Shown here: positions 34,439 to 42,276 of the stretch, one piece after another
Layout of the letters: the number at the start of each line of letters is the position of its first letter
Numbering within the stretch: position 1 is the first letter of the stretch
Assembly: GCF_001854885.1 (NCBI RefSeq)
Contig: NZ_MDDV01000013.1
Location: 438,272 to 502,271 of the forward strand
Length of the DNA: 64,000 nt
Origin: Ensifer sp. LCM 4579
GTDB taxonomy: Bacteria; Pseudomonadota; Alphaproteobacteria; Rhizobiales; Rhizobiaceae
Reading direction: 5' to 3'
The notes under the pieces: model-generated
The model's database searches: none
What the model saw: only the letters and a program-made list of their open reading frames with translations
What the model was told of the DNA's origin: nothing
Position numbers and translations under genes: made by a program

Positions 34439-35503
34439 TCAATCTGGTGCATGCACATGCGCACCGGCGATGAGCTTCTGTCGCTCTGTGTCGAACACAA
34501 GCGAATTCTGGGGCTGGAAACCGATCTTTACTTGCTTTCCCGTCGTGTGCCCGACGGACGAGCCCTGTTCCAGTACGCGGAGGGGACCGATATCGGTTTC
34601 GACGACATAGAGGATCTCGCGCCCCATCGGTTCGATCTGAGCGATACGGCCGGGAAAGCCGGTATCGCCAAATCCGAGATGCTCCGGCCTCAGCCCGACC
34701 GTCACCGACCCGGACGCGTCCGCGACCGGAAATCTGGTGCCATTCACGGTGACCGTGCCGCCCTGGGCTTCGCCGGCGATGAGGTTGATGGGCGGCGAGC
34801 CGATGAATCCGGCGACGAACAGGCTTGACGGCCTGAGATAGAGGTCATCCGGCGTTCCCACCTGCTCGATGCGCCCGGCGCGCATGCAGATGATACGGTC
34901 GGCCATGGTCGTCGCCTCGATCTGGTCATGGGTGACGAGGACGGTCGTGACGCCGAGTTGTTCGTGCAGCGATTTGATCTCGCTGCGCATGGAAAGGCGA
35001 AGGGAAGCGTCGAGGTTGGAAAGCGGTTCGTCCAGAAGCAGCAACTGCGGCTTCTTCACAAGCGCGCGTGCAAGGGCGACGCGCTGCTGCTGGCCGCCGG
35101 AAAGCTCGCTCGGGCGACGATCCAAAAGTTCTGCGACCCGGACAAGCTCCGCAGCCGCCTTCACCCGATCGAGAGCTTCGTCGCGCGGCGTCTTCTTGAA
35201 GCGCAGCGGAAACAGGATGTTGTCGCGCACGCTCATATGCGGGTAGAGCGCGTATGATTGAAAGACGATGCCGACATTGCGGTCGCGTGCCTCCACCTCG
35301 TTTACGATATGACCGTCAAAGAGGAGCTCGCCGCCGCTCGGCAGATAGATGCCGGCGAGCATGAACAGGCTCGTCGACTTGCCGCAGCCGGAGGGGCCGA
35401 GAAGCGCGACGAACTCGCCGTCCTCGATCACGAGGTTCATGTCGGGGATCACCTCGACGGCGCCGAAGCGCTTCGACACGTGACGGAATTCGATCTTCGC
35501 CAT
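34439..35503 (-). CDS. ABC transporter ATP-binding protein, UgpC/MalK type
   Basis: 354 residues. Walker A LLGPSGCGKSTS (~36-46), Q-loop GIVFQSYALYPHM, signature ELSGGQQQRVALARAL and Walker B LLLLDEPLSNLD are intact, with the H-loop in LVTHDQIEA. A C-terminal OB-fold regulatory domain of ~110 residues (TVGLRPEHLG) marks the carbohydrate-uptake CUT1 subgroup that includes UgpC and MalK. It starts 5 bp after the permease stop. The context of two glycerophosphodiesterase-family genes favours glycerol-3-phosphate diesters or a related polyol phosphate as substrate. Confidence 0.92.
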   Translation of the reverse strand: MAKIEFRHVSKRFGAVEVIPDMNLVIEDGEFVALLGPSGCGKSTSLFMLAGIYLPSGGELLFDGHIVNEVEARDRNVGIVFQSYALYPHMSVRDNILFPLRFKKTPRDEALDRVKAAAELVRVAELLDRRPSELSGGQQQRVALARALVKKPQLLLLDEPLSNLDASLRLSMRSEIKSLHEQLGVTTVLVTHDQIEATTMADRIICMRAGRIEQVGTPDDLYLRPSSLFVAGFIGSPPINLIAGEAQGGTVTVNGTRFPVADASGSVTVGLRPEHLGFGDTGFPGRIAQIEPMGREILYVVETDIGPLRVLEQGSSVGHTTGKQVKIGFQPQNSLVFDTERQKLIAGAHVHAPD

Positions 35504-35508
35504 CCTCG

Positions 35509-36576
35509 TTAGCCCTTCACGCCGCCGATCGACATCTGCATGAGATAGCGCTGCGCGGCCATGTAGAGAATGAGACTCGGGACGAGATAGAAAACGCCGA
35601 CAGCGGAGACGACGCCGTAGTCGACGCCCATGACATCATCACGCACCCAGTACATATAGAGGCTCATCGTCCAATTGCTGTTTCTGATCAGGAAGGTGAA
35701 TACGAAGATGTACTCTTCCCAACCGCGGATGAAGGTGAACACGGCGATCGCAAGGACGCCGTTCCGCACCTGCGGCAGCACCACGCTCACGAATGCCTGC
35801 CGCCGTGACGCGCCGTCGGTCAGCGCGCTCATCTCGATGTCCCAGGGCACGGCGTCGAAGAAGCCCTTCATGATGAAAATCGCAAACGGTAACTCGAAGG
35901 CGACAAGCACGAGTATCACGCCGGAAAGCGTGTCGAGGAGACCGATCCAGTAGAGCATCAGGAACAGCGGCACGATCAGCGTTAGCACGGGGAAAGCGTG
36001 GAGCACCAGGAGCGAGCGAAGCATCGAGGAGCGGCCCGGGAACTGAAAGCGCGACAGGTAGTAGGCCGCCAAGGAGGCGACGGTGACGACGATGGCAGTC
36101 TGCGCGCCGGCAATCAGGATCGAGTTGCCGAAGGCATGCCAGACATTGGGAAACTGGACCGCGCCTTTGACTTCGCCCACTCGCGACCGCACCACCGAGG
36201 CGAAGTCCGGCTCCCACAGGAAGACGAAATTGCCGAGGTGCAGGTCGGGCCCGACCAGGAGGGCGAAGGCGAAGGCAGCGCCCATGGCAACCGCCACAAG
36301 GCCGAACCACAATTGGCGCCTGTTTTGCGCGAGCGCGGCAACAAGCCAGAAGGCGACGACGGCCGGGACGACCACGGCCATCGAGCGCCACAGAACCGCT
36401 GTCTCGGCGACGCCGGTCTTGGCGGAGAAGGCGATCGTGACCAGCCAAAAATAGGGGAGGATAATCGGCAGCGACACGGCGATCAGGAAGGCGTAGAGGA
36501 CGACCGCCTTCGAGCGCCGGACGCGCCGCGCCCGCGCTGCCAATGCATCCCAATCGTCCGTGGCTTGCGGGACCAT
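35509..36576 (-). CDS. ABC transporter permease, UgpE/MalG type
   Basis: 355 residues, longer than the usual ~280 of this subunit. After TM1 (KAVVLYAFLIAVSLPIILPY) come two extra hydrophobic segments (VVVPAVVAFWLVAALAQ; LWFGLVAVAMGAAFAFALLV) before the standard permease core. The EAA loop is EMSALTDGASRRQAFVSVVLPQ and contacts the ATPase. The C-terminal QRYLMQMSIGGVKG is typical of the last residues of CUT1 permeases. It follows the other permease with a 1-bp gap. The N-terminal insertion is its odd feature. Confidence 0.9.
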   Translation of the reverse strand: MVPQATDDWDALAARARRVRRSKAVVLYAFLIAVSLPIILPYFWLVTIAFSAKTGVAETAVLWRSMAVVVPAVVAFWLVAALAQNRRQLWFGLVAVAMGAAFAFALLVGPDLHLGNFVFLWEPDFASVVRSRVGEVKGAVQFPNVWHAFGNSILIAGAQTAIVVTVASLAAYYLSRFQFPGRSSMLRSLLVLHAFPVLTLIVPLFLMLYWIGLLDTLSGVILVLVAFELPFAIFIMKGFFDAVPWDIEMSALTDGASRRQAFVSVVLPQVRNGVLAIAVFTFIRGWEEYIFVFTFLIRNSNWTMSLYMYWVRDDVMGVDYGVVSAVGVFYLVPSLILYMAAQRYLMQMSIGGVKG

Positions 36577-36577
36577 C

Positions 36578-37531
36578 TCAATGCACCTCGATACGCGGGC
36601 GCTGCAGCAGACGCTCCATGTCGAAGAACCGCCAGCCGATAAGAGCGACGACTATGCCGATGACGATGAGAAAAAGCGCCAGCGCCGCCCCGTAGCCGTA
36701 TTGGCCGCTCTCGAAGGCGCGACGGTAGACGTAAAGTGCATAGACGGTCGTATCGTAGAAGGGACCGCCCTTGGTGAGGAGCAGGATGTATTCGAAGCTG
36801 ACCAGCAGCGACAAGGTCTGGTAGATCGTCACGAAGCTGATCGGCCAACGCAGCGCCGGCAGGGTGATGAAGCGGATCTTTGCGAATGTTCCGGCGCCGT
36901 CCACCGCCGCGGCGTGGAACAGGTGCTCCGGGATCCCACGGATCGCGGCGGTGAAGATGATCATGCCCATCGAAGCGCCGATGAAGCCGTTCGAGATGAT
37001 GATGAGCGCCACCGGCGCCGTGGTCAAAAGGTCGAGCGGCGCGCGGAGGCCGAACGCCTGCATGAGCACCTGGTTCACGAGGCCGGCCTCGGTGGGGCTC
37101 ACCGCCCATAGCCAGAGCAGGATGTAGAGGACCGACGGGCTCATTCGCGGCAGCAGCCACACACCCCGGAAGAAGCTGCCGGATACATTCTGGATCGCCG
37201 TGGTGGTGATGGCGAGGATCAGGCCAAAGGTGACGTTGAAGATCGCCAGCGTTCCAAAAACATAGATGAAGGTCAGTCCTATCACCTGTGTCAGCCGGCG
37301 ATCGGTCCGGAAGACTTTCTGATATTGCTCGGTGGTAAACTCGGTGATGCGCAGAGAGCGGCCGAGGTCGGTGAACGACACTGCGATATCGATAATCACG
37401 GGGAGAACGAAGAAGAGAATCGTGAGCACGATCGCCGGGCCGAGAAAGATCACGAAGTTCGTGCGCCGGCGTGCCGCCGACGCACGATGGCCTCGCCGCT
37501 CGATTGCGAGTTCGTCTGCTATCGTCGCCAT
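36578..37531 (-). CDS. ABC transporter permease, UgpA/MalF type
   Basis: About 317 residues with six membrane helices. TM1 is NFVIFLGPAIVLTILFFVLP, and the EAA loop is EHLFHAAAVDGAGTFAKIRF followed by ITLPAL. The segment LLTKGGPFYDTTVYALYVYR before the last helix is characteristic of UgpA-like permeases. I place the start at ATG 37531 (MATIADELAIER). GTG 37543 and TTG 37549 are in frame and possible. A long imperfect hairpin lies between this gene and the upstream binding-protein gene. Confidence 0.9.
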   Translation of the reverse strand: MATIADELAIERRGHRASAARRRTNFVIFLGPAIVLTILFFVLPVIIDIAVSFTDLGRSLRITEFTTEQYQKVFRTDRRLTQVIGLTFIYVFGTLAIFNVTFGLILAITTTAIQNVSGSFFRGVWLLPRMSPSVLYILLWLWAVSPTEAGLVNQVLMQAFGLRAPLDLLTTAPVALIIISNGFIGASMGMIIFTAAIRGIPEHLFHAAAVDGAGTFAKIRFITLPALRWPISFVTIYQTLSLLVSFEYILLLTKGGPFYDTTVYALYVYRRAFESGQYGYGAALALFLIVIGIVVALIGWRFFDMERLLQRPRIEVH

Positions 37532-37596
37532 TGTTCGACTCACACCCAAGCAGGTTCCGCAAAAGTGTCAAAACCTGCGGCAAACCCAAGGAATCC

Positions 37597-37634
37597 AAGC
37601 AGACATTCGAGGGTAAACCCATGAATATCTGCTT
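37597..37634 (-). promoter_or_regulatory. Intercistronic stem-loop between binding-protein and permease genes
   Basis: In the minus-strand RNA AAGCAGATATTC pairs with GAATGTCTGCTT (12 bp, one U-G pair), with an internal bulge and an inner GGGT/ACCC stem. It sits in the 163-bp gap after the binding-protein stop and lacks a U-run. Hairpins at this place in binding-protein-dependent operons protect the upstream mRNA and lower permease expression (known from mal and related operons). Confidence 0.6.
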
Positions 37635-37694
37635 AGGAGGTCTCGCAACCCTCGGCCGGCGCCACCCGGTCGATAGCCGCGAGACCGAACGGGC

Positions 37695-39071
37695 CTATTT
37701 GACGATCACGTCCTTGAGGGAAGCCGATGCTTCGTCGATGACGAAATCAGCCGCTTCCTGCGCCGACAACCGCCCCGATTCCACGCCCTGGATGCCGGCA
37801 TAGATGATGCCGTTGAGCTCGCCGAACTGTGCGTTGTTGGGCAGGAACTTGGTGATCTTGAGCAGGTCGGTCGCCCTGGCCAGCGGCCAGGCCTCGGCAT
37901 AGCGCGGATCTTCGAGCTGCTCCGGCTTGATGCCGAGATGCGTCGTCGTGACCGCGTGATCGGTGTTGAGGTCGGCTGCCGAAGCGTGGCCAAGCAGACG
38001 GACGGCCAGTTCCGGCTCCTTCGTATCGGCGGCGATCACATAGACGATCGGATGGGTCAGGCTGACGGGCGAGCCGCCCTTCTCTGCCGCCGGCCCGGCG
38101 ATCCAGCCCCAATCCTCGAAGAAGGTCTTCTCCTCCTGTGGCAAGCCGTAGGTCGGGAACGCGACGCTGCCGAGGTCCCAGATGCCGTACATCCAGAATG
38201 CGGCGTTGCCGGTATAGAATTCCTTGCGCAGTGCATCGAATTCCATCGCCGTGTTATTGGCCGGGATGACACCTGCCTTCACCCCGCGCTCGAACCAGCC
38301 GAAGGCGGCAGCGAGCTTGTCGCGCTCGAGGAGCAAATTGCCGGTTTCCGGATCGGCGAAGTCGTTGCCATAGGCATTGAAGACCATGATGTAGTCCGGC
38401 CCTTTGTTCGGCCGATGAAGCACGCCGTATTGCGCATTGGTCTTATCGACGACCTGCTTGGCGATCTCCAGCAGCTCGTCCATGGTCAGGTCGCCGGACA
38501 AGGTGCGCTCCGGCATGGAATCGATGAAGGCGTCGTCATAGCCTGCCTCGCGCAGAAGTTTCTTGTTGTAGAAGAACATCCTTGCTTCGGCGTCCTGCGG
38601 AATCGCGTAGGTGCCGTCGGGGCACTTCGCCGCCTTCCAGAGCGATGGGAATATCGTTCCGAAGTGTTGCGGATACTTGGCGATATAGTCGTCCAGTTTG
38701 AGAGCGAAGCCATCTTCCTGGAAGGCGCAGATCCATTCGTGCGCGGCGATGAACATGTCGGGTCCTTCGCCGATGCCGAAGACCTTGAGGAGTTGCAGCG
38801 CGTCGTCGTCGAAGCCCTTGGCGGGGCTCTCGCGGACGACAACCTCGACGCGCTTGGGAGAGCCCTCCGCTTCGAGTTCCTTGTTCAGCCGCTCGGCAGC
38901 CTTGACCACGTTGCCTGCGCGCAGGGGTCCCGAGGGATCCTGGCGCGACCAGAGTTCGAGCTTCACGGCTTCCTGTGCGAACAGAGGCGTGGCCATGACG
39001 AATGCCGCAGTGCCGCCTGCCAGTGCCGCGCTCAGAAGTGCGGCAGTTCCAATTTTCCAGTGAAACATCAT
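37695..39071 (-). CDS. ABC transporter substrate-binding protein (CUT1 / SBP family 1)
   Basis: 458 residues. A Sec signal peptide is evident (IGTAALLSAALAGGTAAFVM, cleavage after LFAQE region). The mature part has the family-1 layout: VKLELWSRQDPSG, FGIGEGPDMFIAAHEW, YAIPQDAEARMFFYNKKLL, EFYTGNAAFWMYGIWDLG. ATG 39071 has GGGAG 5 bases upstream and is preferred to a start seven codons earlier. It is first gene of the five-gene minus-strand operon (binding protein, two permeases, ATPase, GDPD-like), with the canonical ugpQ divergent. The ligand is probably a glycerophospho compound (inference). Confidence 0.92.
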   Translation of the reverse strand: MMFHWKIGTAALLSAALAGGTAAFVMATPLFAQEAVKLELWSRQDPSGPLRAGNVVKAAERLNKELEAEGSPKRVEVVVRESPAKGFDDDALQLLKVFGIGEGPDMFIAAHEWICAFQEDGFALKLDDYIAKYPQHFGTIFPSLWKAAKCPDGTYAIPQDAEARMFFYNKKLLREAGYDDAFIDSMPERTLSGDLTMDELLEIAKQVVDKTNAQYGVLHRPNKGPDYIMVFNAYGNDFADPETGNLLLERDKLAAAFGWFERGVKAGVIPANNTAMEFDALRKEFYTGNAAFWMYGIWDLGSVAFPTYGLPQEEKTFFEDWGWIAGPAAEKGGSPVSLTHPIVYVIAADTKEPELAVRLLGHASAADLNTDHAVTTTHLGIKPEQLEDPRYAEAWPLARATDLLKITKFLPNNAQFGELNGIIYAGIQGVESGRLSAQEAADFVIDEASASLKDVIVK

Positions 39072-39087
39072 GATTTCTCCCAGCCGC

Positions 39088-39106
39088 GACACGATTTCAT
39101 CGTGTC
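39088..39106. promoter_or_regulatory. Perfect inverted repeat upstream of the ugp-like operon
   Basis: GACACGAT-TTC-ATCGTGTC, two perfect 8-bp arms with a 3-base centre, lies 17-35 bases before the binding-protein ATG. It could be an operator or a 5'-leader hairpin covering the approach to the ribosome-binding site. Confidence 0.5.
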
Positions 39107-39111
39107 TTTCA

Positions 39112-39141
39112 TTGACTATTGCAATGATGCAACAGCATTAT
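39112..39141 (+). promoter_or_regulatory. Possible promoter of ugpQ
   Basis: TTGACT (39112-39117) and CATTAT (39136-39141) are spaced by 18 bases in the divergent gap and point to the ugpQ gene about 118 bases downstream. The match is by eye to the sigma-70 consensus. Confidence 0.35.
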
Positions 39142-39258
39142 GAATGCACTTCGGGGAATGTCCAACTATGATTGCGCATTGAAGGGTCCGGCGGGTCGGT
39201 CTGCGAAGCGATCGAAGCCGGACGGTCAAGAAGTCGTGCGGCGCGATGGAGGTTTGAT

Positions 39259-40068
39259 ATGGCCTTCCGCTTTCTTGCCCGTGAAGCCGGACGCGTACAT
39301 GTCTGTGGCCACCGCGGCTATAGTCGCCATTACCCCGAGAATACATTGCCCGCACTCGAAGCGGCAAAGGCTGCAGGGGCGACTGCGGTCGAGATTGACG
39401 TCGTCCTGACCTCGGACGGTGAGGCGATCATCTTGCACGACCTGACCGTCGATCGGACGACAAACGGACACGGCTTTGCGGCAGACCTCAGCCTCGAGCA
39501 GATCCGCAGGCTGGACGCGGGTGTCCGGTTCCATTCGACCTTTGCCGGAACGAAGATACCGAAGGTGGCCGAGGTGCTCGATTGGGCGAAAGCGGGCGAC
39601 ATGGGTGTTGTGCTCGAGATCAAGGAGGCAGAGCGGCCGGATCTTGCCGTTGATCTCGTCGCCGGACTGCTGCGCTCGACGGGCGTCGTCGACCGGGTCA
39701 TGATCATCTGCTTCGATCATGTGCTGCTGAAGCGCGCGATCGAGCGCCATCCGGACCTCAGGACCGAAGCCATCACCCACGCGCGCCACGCCGACCTCGT
39801 CGGAGTGTTGCGGGCGTGCAGCGCGAACTCGGTGTCGATCGAGCTCGACATGTTCCACCCCGACGATGCGAGGGCGTTGCATGAAGCCGGCTTCAGCAAC
39901 CGCGTACACATACCGCGTCCAGATGTCCTCGCCGAGTACTGGCGGGGCGGCCGCGATCCCTTGCCGGACCTCGTACAATGGATCGCCGACGGGCTCATCG
40001 ACACGATCTCGGGTGATGACGTGCCGTTCATCGCCATGCTCGTCAAGCGCGCCGGCCGCGCGGGCTGA
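39259..40068 (+). CDS. ugpQ: Glycerophosphodiester phosphodiesterase
   Basis: 269 residues with the full catalytic set: CGHRGYSRHYPENT at the N-terminus, ATAVEIDVVLTSDGEAIILH with the metal-binding E-x-D, and HDLTVDRTTNGHG. It hydrolyses glycerophosphodiesters to glycerol-3-phosphate and an alcohol. No signal peptide is visible, so it acts on imported substrate in the cytoplasm. ATG 39259 with GGAGG 6 bases upstream is chosen over the longer frame from 39172. Its divergence from the ABC operon supports a shared pathway and shared control region. Confidence 0.92.
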   Translation: MAFRFLAREAGRVHVCGHRGYSRHYPENTLPALEAAKAAGATAVEIDVVLTSDGEAIILHDLTVDRTTNGHGFAADLSLEQIRRLDAGVRFHSTFAGTKIPKVAEVLDWAKAGDMGVVLEIKEAERPDLAVDLVAGLLRSTGVVDRVMIICFDHVLLKRAIERHPDLRTEAITHARHADLVGVLRACSANSVSIELDMFHPDDARALHEAGFSNRVHIPRPDVLAEYWRGGRDPLPDLVQWIADGLIDTISGDDVPFIAMLVKRAGRAG

Positions 40069-40123
40069 GGCCCCGGGCTCGGAAGTCCCGGGCGACGAGG
40101 GCCCTCGGGCCGCAACCCTTGTG

Positions 40124-40744
40124 TCACTGGAACTGGTGATCCGCGGGAACCATTTGCGTCTCGATGACGAACGTCACTTCGTCGCCCAGTTCGGGAACGG
40201 CGAAGTCCAGTCCCCATTCACTGCGCCGAATGCTGCCGGTCGCGGAGAACCCGATCTTCGGAACTCCCATCATCGGGTGCTCCGCCATCGAGCCGTTGAA
40301 GGTGACATCGAGTGTTGCCGGATGCGTTTGGCCGCGAAAGGTGAGAAGCCCGTCGACAGTGCCGGTCTTCTCACCCGTCACGCGGATCGTCCTCGAGACG
40401 AATGTGATCGGCTTGCCAGCGAGGAACGTCTCGTCACCGCCGATCTTCGCATCGAAATCGACCTGTTCCGGCCAAGGATAGTCGGTGCGAACCGAAAGCG
40501 GGTCGATCTCGACGGAAAGCGCTGATGCCTCCGGCTTCTCTGGGTTCCATTCGAGCCTTGCGTCGACCCTCGTAAAACGTGCGGTGTAGCGCGACAGGCC
40601 AAAATGGCTGAACGACCAGTTGAAGCTCGAATGCGACGGGTCGGTTTTGTAGGCTCCTGCGGGAGCCTGCTCATCGGAACCTGCGGCAACGGCGAGAGCG
40701 GTGTTCAGTGCGAAACCGATACAGAATGCGGCTAGGCGAAGCAT
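40124..40744 (-). CDS. YceI-family periplasmic protein
   Basis: 206 residues. A signal peptide (LAAFCIGFALNTALAVAAG) precedes an ~175-residue lipocalin-like YceI barrel that binds polyisoprenoid lipids in known members. Landmarks are YKTDPSHSSFNWSFSHFGLS, ARFTRVDARLEWNP and GLLTFRGQTHPATLDVTFNG. It ends 55 bp from the convergent ugpQ; the gap holds GC-rich CCCGGG-type repeats able to fold, without a U-run. The role in the cell is unclear; relatives respond to base or osmotic stress. Confidence 0.88.
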   Translation of the reverse strand: MLRLAAFCIGFALNTALAVAAGSDEQAPAGAYKTDPSHSSFNWSFSHFGLSRYTARFTRVDARLEWNPEKPEASALSVEIDPLSVRTDYPWPEQVDFDAKIGGDETFLAGKPITFVSRTIRVTGEKTGTVDGLLTFRGQTHPATLDVTFNGSMAEHPMMGVPKIGFSATGSIRRSEWGLDFAVPELGDEVTFVIETQMVPADHQFQ

Positions 40745-40786
40745 GGATGTCTCCTTGAGTCCTGAGTGTTGAAAGGGTGTGTCTGT

Positions 40787-41632
40787 TCAGGCCGCCTTGT
40801 CGCGGCCAATCGCCTGGATCTTGTCCCAGACGCGTTGGGGCCGGGAAATGTCGAGGTCGAAAATGGTCTCGAACGTATCCGCAAGATGGTCCGCGCTTGT
40901 GATGCGCCGTTCGCTGACGCTGTTGGGCGTCACGGTACGCAAGCGATCATTCTGGAGGGCGACATAGCCGTCCGCGGTATGACGCAGGACTGCCAATGCG
41001 TTTGTGAACGGCGACCCGGGGTCCCGCATCAACCAGGCCTGCGTGGCGGCCATGGCGGCCTCGTCGCTGTGATCGGCCCGGAAATCGAAGCTCCGTGCGA
41101 TTCCGTGCACGTGATTGTTGAAGCGCAGCCAGCCGTCCTCCGTCGGCATGATCGAAAAATCGAAACCGCGCTGGCTGATCGGTCCGACAGCAAGCGGCAC
41201 GGGCTCGATGATGGCGTCGGCAACGCCGACCTCGGCGAGATAGGGGCGGTCGAGATCGACACGCAGGGTCAGGTGATTGCCGATGGCAATGCCGCCCAAT
41301 ATTTCACGGTTGACGCCACCGCAAAGGCGGGTCACCCGGAAACCGAGCGCATCGAGAGCTGCGCCGAAGAGACCGTTCATCTCGTAGCACCAGCCGCCAC
41401 GCCTGCCCTCCACCATCTTGGCGAAGGCGGATGCGGGAGTGATGGAAGATGGCCACCCCATGAAGGCATCCAGCGCCTCCCAGGTGAATGCCATGAGATG
41501 GGCACGGTGAAGTCTCGACAGGCTGTGAAGGTCGAGAGAAATCGGCCGCTCAAGCCCGATCCTTGCGAGATAGATGTCGAGCTGACCGGCTGTCAGGGGC
41601 ATTCCGTTTTCGTTTGAAGGTGCGTGTGTCAT
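40787..41632 (-). CDS. Arylamine N-acetyltransferase
   Basis: 281 residues of the NAT family, which moves acetyl from acetyl-CoA to arylamines or hydrazines through a Cys-His-Asp triad. C82 (RRGGWCYEMNGLF) and H120 (GNHLTLRV) are present with the family spacing of 38. At the third position the usual DVGFG reads EVGVAD, giving E134 (or possibly D139) in place of Asp. AGGAG precedes ATG 41632 by about 8 bases. It follows a cupin gene on the same strand, and a LysR-type regulator is divergent from that cupin. Confidence 0.88.
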   Translation of the reverse strand: MTHAPSNENGMPLTAGQLDIYLARIGLERPISLDLHSLSRLHRAHLMAFTWEALDAFMGWPSSITPASAFAKMVEGRRGGWCYEMNGLFGAALDALGFRVTRLCGGVNREILGGIAIGNHLTLRVDLDRPYLAEVGVADAIIEPVPLAVGPISQRGFDFSIMPTEDGWLRFNNHVHGIARSFDFRADHSDEAAMAATQAWLMRDPGSPFTNALAVLRHTADGYVALQNDRLRTVTPNSVSERRITSADHLADTFETIFDLDISRPQRVWDKIQAIGRDKAA

Positions 41633-41700
41633 CCTTCGATCTCCTTTCGATGGATCGTTGCGGGGTCGTCGGCGTTGTGTTTCAGGGCGGCCTCGCCGGA

Positions 41701-42177
41701 TCAGGCGATATTGCGATCCTTGCCGGGGCGATCTTCGTCGGGCAGGAAGGTGAGGCCGAAATCCCTTGCGACGGAGGCGATTTGCTCGGGCGTTTCGGGC
41801 TTGCAGAGCTCGATGATCGGAAAGAAGTTTTCGAACCCGCCCGGCGTAGCGACGACCATGAGGCGACCTTCCTTCGTTCCGATGTTCCGGAATCGATGCG
41901 GCACGCCGCGTGGCAGAGCAATGCAGCCATCCTCCGTTAGTTCGACATAGTCGCCGGCACACCAGAAACCGAAGCGGCCGGACAGGACGCGGAAGAACTC
42001 GTCCTCGCGTTCGTGCACATGAAGCGGCGGACCTTCTCCGGGCGGCACGATGGCCTCGAGCATGCCGAACGCGCCGCCGGTATTGGCCGCCATCATGCGT
42101 ATGACGTGTTTGCCGAACGCCATTGCCGGCGTTCCATGGCCGGGCGGTGACACCGCCGCATAGGTGAATGTCTTCAT
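41701..42177 (-). CDS. Cupin-domain protein
   Basis: 158 residues with one double-stranded beta-helix. The metal-binding motif PPLHVHEREDEFFRVLSGRF has both histidines and the glutamate. The second motif, LPRGVPHRFRNIG, has the distal histidine. It may be a small dioxygenase, isomerase or sensor. ATG 42177 has GGAGA about 6 bases upstream; the frame upstream of it has no start signal. It is the first gene of the cupin-NAT pair. Confidence 0.85.
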   Translation of the reverse strand: MKTFTYAAVSPPGHGTPAMAFGKHVIRMMAANTGGAFGMLEAIVPPGEGPPLHVHEREDEFFRVLSGRFGFWCAGDYVELTEDGCIALPRGVPHRFRNIGTKEGRLMVVATPGGFENFFPIIELCKPETPEQIASVARDFGLTFLPDEDRPGKDRNIA

Positions 42178-42230
42178 GTCGGGTCTCCATCTGCTTGAGG
42201 ACACCCATCGATTACTTTGGGCTGCGTCTC

Positions 42231-42257
42231 ATGATAAGATCGATAAATTGACATCAT
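42231..42257. promoter_or_regulatory. Candidate LysR-type operator
   Basis: ATGAT-N17-ATCAT (42231-42257), with an inner ATCGAT, lies in the 99-bp gap between the divergent cupin and LysR genes. That is where LysR-type regulators commonly bind. The match is short and could be chance. Confidence 0.3.
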
Positions 42258-42276
42258 TGAATGGATAATCGTTCTC

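Noticed and set aside
36483..37622. 379-residue minus-strand frame over the permease gene
   Set aside because: Out-of-frame shadow of the UgpA-like permease with Arg/His/Pro-rich composition and no membrane helices.
37597..37634. Rho-independent terminator after the binding-protein gene
   Set aside because: The stem is good but no T-run follows on the minus strand and the downstream permeases need read-through.
40787..42208. 473-residue frame that includes the acetyltransferase
   Set aside because: The N-terminal half reads the cupin gene in the wrong frame. The true start is ATG 41632 with AGGAG.
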